DNA from: Sphingomonas sp. Ant H11
Lineage (GTDB): Bacteria > Pseudomonadota > Alphaproteobacteria > Sphingomonadales > Sphingomonadaceae
Direction: 5' to 3'
DNA length: 44,997 nucleotides
Assembly: GCF_000797515.1 (NCBI RefSeq)
Contig: NZ_JSBN01000075.1
Span: 1-44,997, forward strand
The notes beneath the pieces are model-generated. The model was given only the letters and a program-made list of their open reading frames with translations, did not search any database and was not told the DNA's origin. Positions 37,034 through 44,188 of the stretch are shown here, piece after piece. Numbering within the stretch: position 1 is the first letter of the stretch; each line of letters opens with the position of its first letter. A program made the position numbers and the translations under genes.

Positions 37034-38274
37034 TCATAGCCGACCCTCGCAACGCGCCCGCATAGGTGACGAACGCGTCGAAAAGCTTCTGCATCGCCAC
37101 TTTTTTTGTACGGGAACGTCTCCCCGTCATCCATGTCGTGAACGAGCATGGCGACATCGACCTCGAAAATCAGCAGCCGTCCGTCGGGCAATTCGGCACA
37201 GTCGATCCCGAAATAATCGAGCCCGATTCGACGATTGAGCGCGGCGAACGCAGCAGCGTGCCGGTGAGCGAAATCGGTATCGAAATGCTCCATCCATGCC
37301 GCCTCGACGGCGCGTTTATCGGCATTTTCGGCCATGCCGGCGCTCAGATAATGCACGATCCAATGGTCGGAGAGCGCCAAATGACTGGGGAACGCCTTGC
37401 CGCCGATAAACACCACGCGTTGTTTGCTGAACAGTCCGTCGTTTCCGCGATAATCGATAAAGGGCGCGATGAAGAACTTCGCACTCTCATCGGTGGCGAG
37501 ATACGCCAGCGCGGCGTCGGGCGAGTCCAGGCGATCGAGTCCGCCGCCGGCATGCGTGCCGAGGGGGCGCACAATGATGGGGAAGGCAAGGCTCGCGACA
37601 TGGTCGGCGAGTTCGGTTGCTCCCGAGCCGATCGATTCGAGCACCGCCCGATCGACCTTGGTGGTTGGCGGGACGCACAGCGACGCCTCGGCCGCAAGCG
37701 ACGCGCTGACGTCATCCCGCGTCAGCCCCGCGATCCGGCGCGGATCGGCATTCATCACTGGACCACCGAGCGTGGGCAATAATTCCGCCATCCGCGCCAG
37801 GACGGCGCGATGCTCGGTGGCCTCGCCAATCGCCAGCAAGGCGACATCATGTTCGGGCAGGCCGTCCAGATCTGCGGTGTCGGCATCGACATAGCGCAGC
37901 CACAGAACGGCGTCGGAACCGTTGAGCAGGAAATCGACCGGCGTGTTGGCCATGAAATCGCCCGGCGTGACGAAGGCGAGCACCTTCAGGCCCGAGCCAT
38001 CACCGTGGACGATGCAAAAGTCGCGCTGAAGTGCGATGGCCTGATCGAGCAAGGCACGCGCTTCGTCGGCGCGAAAATGGCAATAGAGCATCATCGACAG
38101 ATCGATCATCGCTGCCGCGTCGCCCACGTCCGCCTCGATCCGCTGGATGGTGTGTTGCCATAAAGCGGTCATGTCGCGGCGCTCAAAGGCCACTGGCAAA
38201 AGGCGATGCATGCCGAGCGTCTCGGTGCGTGGACCGATTACGGGCCGGTTGAGAAGGGGGTGGTTGACTGGCAT
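37021..38274 (-). CDS. ATP-grasp domain protein with N-terminal helical/TPR-like region
   Basis: From ATG 38274 (MPVNHPLLNRPVIGPRTETL): residues 25-90 are helical and TPR-like (ALWQHTIQRIEADVGDAAAM, CHFRADEARALLDQAIALQ). An ATP-grasp-like part follows, with FPIIVRPLGTHAGGGLDRLD (nucleotide-binding lysine region replaced by Arg), KFFIAPFIDYRGNDGLFSKQRVVFIGG, and GLDYFGIDCAELPDGRLLIFEVD with acidic metal ligands. Such enzymes join carboxylates to amines or peptides with ATP. Near the end a T7 run (37101-37107) may hold an extra base: with six the tail reads FPYKKVAMQKLFDAFVTYAG and stops at 36978; as sequenced it ends GYECAA in a GTGA overlap. The decarboxylase stop is 10 nt upstream. Confidence 0.75.
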   Translation of the reverse strand: MPVNHPLLNRPVIGPRTETLGMHRLLPVAFERRDMTALWQHTIQRIEADVGDAAAMIDLSMMLYCHFRADEARALLDQAIALQRDFCIVHGDGSGLKVLAFVTPGDFMANTPVDFLLNGSDAVLWLRYVDADTADLDGLPEHDVALLAIGEATEHRAVLARMAELLPTLGGPVMNADPRRIAGLTRDDVSASLAAEASLCVPPTTKVDRAVLESIGSGATELADHVASLAFPIIVRPLGTHAGGGLDRLDSPDAALAYLATDESAKFFIAPFIDYRGNDGLFSKQRVVFIGGKAFPSHLALSDHWIVHYLSAGMAENADKRAVEAAWMEHFDTDFAHRHAAAFAALNRRIGLDYFGIDCAELPDGRLLIFEVDVAMLVHDMDDGETFPYKKSGDAEAFRRVRHLCGRVARVGYECAA

Positions 38275-38284
38275 CGATATATCC

Positions 38285-39810
38285 TCAGCGCCGCGAAGAA
38301 TGGCCCGCGCCAAACCGCAATACTCCTTCGACAAGCGCGTCGAGGTCATCTGCGGTGGTGCGGTGATTGACGAAAGCGGCGCGGATTGCGGGCCGATCTT
38401 TCACCAGCGTCAGGGACGGTGCGACGCGACCGGCATTGTGCAGATCCTCAACGATCGCACGGTTGATCGCGCCATCCCCGCCAACGCCGTCGGGCGCGTA
38501 ACCGAAGCAAACGATGTTGAGCGCGACGGGAGCCAGAAGTTCCAGATCGGGTTCGGCCGCGATCCGCGCAGCCAATACGCGGGCCAACTGGCAGTTCGCA
38601 GCCATGGCCGCGCCCAATGCCTGGGTCCCGTAGGTCTTGAGCGTGAACCAGGTCTTGAGCGCCCGGAAGCTGCGCGAAAGATCGGGGCCGATATCGCATG
38701 GCCAGTCCCCGCCCGCCGCGAGGCCGGTCTCGGCGCGGGTCAATAGCCCGCGGGCGACGCGAAGGTCTCTTTCAGCCAGATGCCCTCGCGAACGAGCAGG
38801 AAACCAGCGTCGTAGGGGACATGCCCCCATTTGTGGAAATCGAACGCCAGGCTATCGGCGCGCTCGATTCCGTGCAGGAGCGGCGCGATCTCGGGCGACA
38901 TCATGCCCAGCGCACCCAGCGCGCCATCGATATGAAAGTGCAGGTCCTCCTCGCCCGCAAGATCGGCCAGGGCGTCCAGGTCATCGATCGCGCCGCTGTT
39001 GACCGTACCGGCGGAGCCCACCAGCAGGAAGGGCGTCAGGCCGGCGGCGCGATCCGCCCGGATGTGTGCCCGGAGCGAGCCCATATCGATCCGCCCCGCA
39101 GCGTCGGTCGCGACGCGGGTGAGCGCGTCGGAGCCAAGTCCCGCCATTTCCAATGCTCGGGGAACGCAGCCGTGAACTTCGTTCGACGCATAAGCAACCA
39201 GGCGCGGTGCCTTCGTCACGCCGACTTGCCGCACAGCCGCACCGCATATCCGCGTTCGTGCGACCAGCAACGCGACGAAATTGGCTTGCGAAGTTCCGGT
39301 CAGGAACAGACCGTCTGCTGTTGCGGGAAAGGCGAAGATCTCGCGCACCCAGTCGCGAATCTGGCGCTCGATCAGGATCGGCATATGGTTGCGCCCGCCC
39401 AAATTGGCGTTCAGCCCGCCGCTGAGCATTTCGGCCAGCATGCCGACGGGCGTCCCCGCACCCTGCACCCAACCCATGAAACCGGGATGCAGATTGCCGC
39501 CGGCATAAGGAAGGATCGCGTCCATGAAGCTTGCGTGCACGCTCGCCAGATCGGTTGGGGCCACCGGTACCGCTTCGCGCGCAACGGCCAGAGCGTCTGC
39601 GGGCACCGGACGCCAGGCCGGTTGCCCGGAAAGTCCTTCGAGATGGTCGATCATGTCATCGAGCATCCGATGCCCCTGCGCGCGCAAGCCTGACCAGTCC
39701 GCCGGATCGAGCGATGTCGCGCAGCGAAGCGGTGCGCGCGCGCTGTCGAAGCCGGGGCTTATCGGCTCACCATCATCGGACGCGACAGAAGCGGCTGGAT
39801 CGAACGTCAC
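38285..39810 (-). CDS. Group II PLP-dependent amino acid decarboxylase, frameshifted
   Basis: Aromatic-L-amino-acid/glutamate-type decarboxylase, 508 aa after correction. GTG 39810 (VTFDPAASVASDDGEP) is proposed because the sequence upstream reads as non-coding. It has HRMLDDMIDHLEGL, HPGFMGWVQGAGTPVGMLAE, LTGTSQANFVAL, the cofactor Asp region HFHIDGALGALG, and FDFHKWGHVPYDAG with the Schiff-base Lys. The frame stops after FASPAGY (38740); LTRAETGLAAGGDWPCDIGP continues in another frame to 38285. One missing base near 38742 joins them. The amine product may feed the ATP-grasp enzyme encoded 10 nt further on. Confidence 0.87.
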
Positions 39811-39976
39811 CGCTGCATCGCCTTTGCGTCGTCGGGCTGCGCCCGATTTGAACCCGAAGCGGCGTCCAGGGCGGACCGCGCAGGAGCGAAACGCCGTGAG
39901 GTGAGATCGGAGGTCGCCGGGGCGGTCTCCGGCGTTCCTGCCCGGCTGCGGTCGCGATGCTGTGCCTGTCTCCCGA

Positions 39977-40369
39977 TCACGCGAGGACGTTAATGTCGGT
40001 TTGGCTGGATCCGTAGGCAGCGGCGGGAATGGGCTTGGGCGGTGGCGGTGCGTTCGGGTCGGCCGACTTGCTGATCTGGCCGTCACGCGCTTGTTGCAGG
40101 GCCTCCGCCGCTTGCCGGATTGCCGCTGTGTCGCCACTCTGGAGCGTCGCCCCAAGCGCGGCGAGCGGGCTTTTGACGGGGGGCGTCCGATTGGCGGTCA
40201 GGCGGGCATACGCCGCTTTCGCCGCCGTCGCGTCACCCGATTGGGCGGCCGCCATCATCTTCAGATAGTCTTGCTTGTGTTGTCGCAAGGCCGCCATCTG
40301 CGTGGTCGACGATATCGACGCGGTCGGTGATGCCGACGATATCGCGTTCACGCCCGTGCAGGTGCCCAT
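39977..40369 (-). CDS. Small Ala-rich protein of unknown function (130 aa)
   Basis: Reads MGTCTGVNAISSASPTASIS, then a helical segment TQMAALRQHKQDYLKMMAAA with QSGDATAAKAAYARL, which resembles an EF- or TPR-like helix pair found in small uncharacterised proteobacterial proteins. A second similar unit (LGATLQSGDTAAIRQAAEAL) follows, then a Pro-rich linker and the end GSSQTDINVLA. It has no signal peptide or membrane segment. It precedes the decarboxylase gene by 166 nt on the same strand. Whether it belongs to that operon is open. Confidence 0.6.
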   Translation of the reverse strand: MGTCTGVNAISSASPTASISSTTQMAALRQHKQDYLKMMAAAQSGDATAAKAAYARLTANRTPPVKSPLAALGATLQSGDTAAIRQAAEALQQARDGQISKSADPNAPPPPKPIPAAAYGSSQTDINVLA

Positions 40370-40673
40370 GATGCCAGACTTCCCGTTGCCAATGCTTCGA
40401 CTTCCCCATCTTCATTTTAGGAAGCAATTTGGCCGAAACGCCGAACCTGCGGAAAATTTTGATAGTTACAGGCGCGCTAACCGAGGAAGGCCCTCGATTT
40501 CGGGGAGATTATTCCGGGTTAAATAGCCCCGCCCGCCACGGTCGGGGGGCACTATCGCCGATTGGCGGAAGAGGTGGAAGCCGGTGTGATCATGCTAAAT
40601 GTCCCCATTTACGTTTAAAACTGAGCGCCTGGTTTGTTTGGTGCCCCCGTGGATGCCCCCGTTGCGGCGCAGG
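40370..40673. other. Intergenic region between the metabolic cluster and the mobile island
   Basis: About 304 nt with no supported gene. It contains the promoter of the 130-aa gene on the left and, at 40642-40662, two copies of TGCCCCCGT 12 bp apart close to the AlpA-like gene. A sequence around 40600 (AATGTCCCCATTTACG) may be a remnant of an insertion element, but this could not be shown. Confidence 0.45.
40642..40662. repeat. Direct repeat TGCCCCCGT x2 next to AlpA-like gene
   Basis: TGCCCCCGT at 40642-40650 and 40654-40662. On the minus strand these read ACGGGGGCA, a pattern that often lies near integrase/AlpA modules as arm-type or Xis-type sites. The role is inferred only from position. 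Confidence 0.4.
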
Positions 40674-40916
40674 TCAGGCGGCGGAGCGGCGTCCGTTGAG
40701 CCACTCTTCGATGCTCGTTTCCCACCATCCGACCGCGCGAGCGGTAAGGGGCACTTGTTTGGGGAAGGCCCCTGCATCGATTTGGCGGTATATGGTCGCT
40801 CGGCTCAGCCCGGTCGTCGCGATCACGTCGTTGATGCGCAGGAACCGGCCTCGGTCGCTTGGCCGGCCGAGATGTTTTGCTTCGGCTAGAGTCGGTCGGT
40901 GCGTCGATGCAGTCAT
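40674..40916 (-). CDS. AlpA-family excisionase-like DNA-binding protein (80 aa)
   Basis: MerR-like winged-helix protein of the AlpA type found in P4-like prophages and integrative elements, where it acts as excisionase or as activator of the integrase. The core FLRINDVIATTGLSRATIYRQIDAGAFPKQV with VGWWETSIEEWLNGR is diagnostic. ATG 40916 overlaps the AAA gene stop (ATGA). It is the last gene of the overlapping operon. No integrase lies in the window. Confidence 0.88.
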   Translation of the reverse strand: MTASTHRPTLAEAKHLGRPSDRGRFLRINDVIATTGLSRATIYRQIDAGAFPKQVPLTARAVGWWETSIEEWLNGRRSAA

Positions 40917-42337
40917 GACTTACCGTCCTGCCGCGACGCGGTCGCTTCAGTCAGGAACTCGCGCATGAATGCTTCGAAGGCGAAGGCATGATCGAGGCCG
41001 CGATTTTCTTCGAAGATATCGTTGACCGCCTTGACCACGTCCGACGTCGTGACGCCGCGCGCGACCCCATCCGCTTTATCGCGGGTGAAGGCTGCGCGCT
41101 TCGCCCGGCCGGGGATCGACGCGGCCATCGCACCTGAAACGATATGCTCGAGCAGGAAATGCTTGTGGCCGCGCTCGATCATCTCGGCTTGGAAGTCGAC
41201 TTTGATCGTCTGCGCATCGATGATGATCTTCTGCGGATCATGCAGGCATTCGACCGCAGCAAAGACGAGCTGCTCGAGCTTGCTTTCGCTGTCGAGCAGC
41301 ACGCCCGCGAAGTTCTTGCGCAGGATCGACTCGATCGCTTCCGGCGTCGGGCGCTGGACGACGATCTTGAAGTCGCAGCGGCCATCGCGCAGCACGGCCT
41401 GGTCGATGACGTTGGGGCGGTTGGTCGCCAGTAGGACGAACGCGCCGCTTTCCTGCATGCCGTCCATTTCGGCGAGGAATGTCGCGACCTGACTTTCCTC
41501 CCATGGTGCGACGCGGCGCACGCGGCCCGTGCGATCGGGCAGCAGCACTTCGGCCTCGTCCATGAAAACGAGCAGCGGGTGGCCGTGAAACGCCTGATAT
41601 TCGTGAGCAAAGGCGAAGATCGCTTTGATCCGTCCCTCGGTCTCGCCGATGTACATCGACTGCAGTTCGGCACCCGAGATCGAGATGAATTCGGTCGCGG
41701 ATCCATAGAGTCGCTTCATCTCCGATGCGGCTGCGCGCGCGAACATCGTCTTTCCGCAGCCCGGCGGTCCCGAAAGCATCGCCCCCTTGGGCATCTTCAG
41801 GCCATAGGCGTCATACAGCGCCTTGTGCGTGACCGGGGCCTGGATCGCGTCGCGCAGCTGCGCGAGTGCTGCATCGTTGCCGACGATATCATCGAACGCC
41901 TGTTCGGGGGCGGCGATGATCCATTGGGCGACCGCCTTGCGCGCATCGCGGTACGATGTCGGGGGCTTGGCCTTGCCGTCGCTCGCTGACGTCGAGGACG
42001 GATTGCTCTCGCCGCTGGAGATGTCGTAACCTAACAACATGTTATTGACCAAGCGGTCGCTCATGCGCCGCATCGCCTCACGGGCGTTGTCGTCGACAGA
42101 AACAGAGAAGCTGCGATTACGCGCCGGTGCCGGATCCGGGCTGCGGTAGGCAGCGGACTGTTCTGCGCTGGAGAAGCGCGATGCGGTGTCCGGGTTACAG
42201 CTCGGGCATGCGGGATCGCCGCACCCGCGCAGCTGGTGCTGTTCCTGTTCGGCGCGGCGGGTTTCTTGCGGCCGGCTGATTTTGCCTTTTCCCCGGTAAT
42301 TGGGGTCATAGGGCGATCCGAAGGTATCCCAGCTCAT
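40913..42337 (-). CDS. AAA+ ATPase with N-terminal Cys cluster (474 aa)
   Basis: Classical AAA+ ATPase of the FtsH/proteasomal-ATPase-like type. Walker A GPPGCGKT is at residues 190-197, Walker B LLVFMDEAE at 255-263, sensor 1 in VLLATNRP, and arginine-finger-like RDGRCDF downstream. The first 60 residues contain CGDPACPSC (Cys39, 44, 47), a possible metal site; a disordered Ser/Ala-rich linker follows. No protease domain is present, so it would work as a remodelling or loading ATPase, possibly with a partner. It lies in an overlapping operon: ATG 42337 shares bases with the stop of the 47-aa gene, and its stop with the AlpA start. Confidence 0.88.
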   Translation of the reverse strand: MSWDTFGSPYDPNYRGKGKISRPQETRRAEQEQHQLRGCGDPACPSCNPDTASRFSSAEQSAAYRSPDPAPARNRSFSVSVDDNAREAMRRMSDRLVNNMLLGYDISSGESNPSSTSASDGKAKPPTSYRDARKAVAQWIIAAPEQAFDDIVGNDAALAQLRDAIQAPVTHKALYDAYGLKMPKGAMLSGPPGCGKTMFARAAASEMKRLYGSATEFISISGAELQSMYIGETEGRIKAIFAFAHEYQAFHGHPLLVFMDEAEVLLPDRTGRVRRVAPWEESQVATFLAEMDGMQESGAFVLLATNRPNVIDQAVLRDGRCDFKIVVQRPTPEAIESILRKNFAGVLLDSESKLEQLVFAAVECLHDPQKIIIDAQTIKVDFQAEMIERGHKHFLLEHIVSGAMAASIPGRAKRAAFTRDKADGVARGVTTSDVVKAVNDIFEENRGLDHAFAFEAFMREFLTEATASRQDGKS

Positions 42338-42477
42338 ATGCGCTCCGCTCGGTTGATTGTGGTCTGGTTGGGCCCGGAGATCAGAAGCTGGTCGGCGCAG
42401 CCGCTCGCATATTCGGCGGCGATCGGCTCGGCGATCGAGCGCTCGGTCGGCACCGTCGTGTTTTCAGCGTAAGCCAT
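42334..42477 (-). CDS. 47-aa protein translationally coupled to the AAA+ ATPase
   Basis: Reads MAYAENTTVPTERSIAEPI and ends with PNQTTINRAERI. ATG 42477 follows GAGGAGG at 6 nt, one of the best ribosome-binding sites in the window; TGA overlaps the ATPase ATG (ATGA). The product is soluble and has no recognised domain. It may be a small partner or adaptor of the ATPase, or a leader that sets its translation. The gene upstream ends at 42464, inside this gene. Confidence 0.65.
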   Translation of the reverse strand: MAYAENTTVPTERSIAEPIAAEYASGCADQLLISGPNQTTINRAERI

Positions 42478-42946
42478 CGCATACCTCCTCGAAGGGGCGT
42501 CGATGCGCGCAGCCAAGGTCGCCGCGCGTGGCACAGACGGGACATGCTTCGCGGGACCAGGCGGGCGGGCGGCGATCCCCAAGAATGGTCGGCATCCTTG
42601 GTGCCGGCGGCCGATCAAGGGACTGCACCAGAGTGGTTCTCATGCCGCCGGCGGAGCGCGCAGCCGCGTGCCGTTGCCCTTCGGTGATAGGGGTTCGCTT
42701 CGGAGCGGTAGCCGGGCTTGGCTCGCGCGCGATCGGTCCACCTGCGATCAAGGCGCGAACCTTCGCGACGGTTCGCTCGGTTGGATGAGACGCCTTTCTG
42801 ATCGTGTTCAAGGCAGCGGAGGGGTTGTCAGGATAGAGCGGCGCGATGAGCGCGCGCGCTGTGACGCAACGGTGCCTAGCCGCAGCCTCGATTTCCGCGA
42901 TCAGCTCGGGTCCGCTCGGGCGCTCAGTGCGATGAACCGGGAGCAT
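42464..42946 (-). CDS. Putative DNA- or zinc-binding protein with CPxC tail (160 aa)
   Basis: Not recognised. From ATG 42946 the start is MLPVHRTERPSGPELIAEIE. The first half is helical and HTH-like (ARHRCVTARALIAPLYPDNP, NTIRKASHPTERTVAKVRAL). A Pro/Arg-rich linker leads to the C-terminal REACPVCATRGDLGCAH, whose CPxC and C-A-H could bind zinc. ATG 42955 (M with PVM) is an alternative start. The gene overlaps the end of the multi-HTH gene (stop 42924) by about 23 nt and the start of the 47-aa gene, fitting one operon. Confidence 0.6.
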   Translation of the reverse strand: MLPVHRTERPSGPELIAEIEAAARHRCVTARALIAPLYPDNPSAALNTIRKASHPTERTVAKVRALIAGGPIAREPSPATAPKRTPITEGQRHAAARSAGGMRTTLVQSLDRPPAPRMPTILGDRRPPAWSREACPVCATRGDLGCAHRRPFEEVCDGLR

Positions 42947-44188
42947 CACAGGCACCCGTCGCGACGCCGCCGAGCGTCATCATGGGCCCCGGACGTCGTA
43001 ATGGGGTTATGGTGATGATCTTGGCACCATTGCGCACCCGTTCGAGTTGCTCCTCGAAAGACTTGGGGCGAGCAGCTTCGGCTTGCCGGGCGGCGATCGC
43101 GGCGGCCTTATCCGCTGCGATTTCCGCGACGATCTGTGCTTTGGCGGCGTCTGGTCCGATTTCTGCAGCCAGCTGCCGGAACCGGCGCAACATGCCAGCG
43201 GGAAGCCATGAGGCCTCGCGCGCCAGGCGGCGCGCTTCCGCGCTGCGCCCGAGACGGTTGGGGGCTGGAAGTGTTTCTCCCTGCGCCGCCAACTCAGCGG
43301 CCAACTGATTCCGGATGCGATAGGCGGAACAACCGCCAATCCCCAGCGCCGCGCGGCCCGGGCTACCGGCTCCCGTGCAAGGAGCCGTTCGCGCAAAGCG
43401 GTGATCGATTCCGGCGGGATATAGTTGGTGGATGCCTTGGCGGCACCGATACGCCGACCAGCGAGGTCACATCCGGGAAGGCACTCGCCCTTGCGCGCCA
43501 GGCGCTTGACCAGGCGATTGCGGATACGGCCGACGGTGGTGTTGCTGACGCCCGTCTGTGCGGTTACCCGCTTGGCGCCAAAGCCCTCGAGCAATAGGCC
43601 TTCGACCTCCCGCTTTTTTGCGACAGCCACCTTCACCCCCGAATAGGCTGCACCCGCGCCCGGCGGAGGAAGGGGGGCTTTGTCGCGCGCTTTCAGATCG
43701 GCCTGATAGCGGCGGCGCTGCTCGGCGACGCAGCTGGCGCTGACGCCAAGGCGAAGTTGGATATCCAAGCCCTTCATGCCCTTGCGCAGCGCATAGCGCA
43801 GACGCTCAAGTCCCTCCGGCGTGAGCCTACCCGTTGCATCGCGCTCTGCAGGCCGGAATCCCTTGCGCGGGCACAGCGCGATCAGGACCGCGTTGCAGGC
43901 GGAAGCTTCGGCCACCCCCATATGCGCGCCTATCCGGGCGAAGGACCAGCCTTCGACTTCGCGGAGCCGAATGGCTTCCTCCAGGCGTTGGCCCTGCAGC
44001 TTGGGCTCGGGCGCTTTTGCGGTGCAGACGGTGCGCAGGCCGAGCTTGTTGGCCATGACGTAGATCGCCTGCCATGACCGATCCGGCAGGGCATCGGCAA
44101 CGCCATTGAGGCCCAGCGCCGGATAGAGCTCGATCAGGACCGCGCGCTCTTCGCTCGTCCATGCGGGGGATTTCGCGCGGGGCATCAC
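42924..44188 (-). CDS. Multi-helix-turn-helix DNA-binding protein, frameshifted
   Basis: A 421-aa protein after correction, with a Myb/SANT-like N-terminus (residues 9-52, SPAWTSEERAVLIELYP) and four further HTH-like segments near 80-105 (SFARIGAHMGVAEASA), 137-160 (MKGLDIQLRLGVSASC), 200-228 (GAKRVTAQTGVSNTTVGRIR) and 262-300. The frame goes wrong inside the last one: one missing base near 43347 turns WGLAVVPPIAS into WGLA-x-SAYRIRNQLAAELAAQ, leading to a tail with FEEQLERVRNGAKIITITPL and stop 42924. It is likely a sequence-specific regulator or element-maintenance factor. ATG 44188 overlaps the stop of the gene upstream. Confidence 0.7.

Noticed and set aside
40595..40625. Possible insertion-sequence end (AATGTCCCCATTTACG)
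   Set aside because: No inverted partner or transposase remnant was found in the window.
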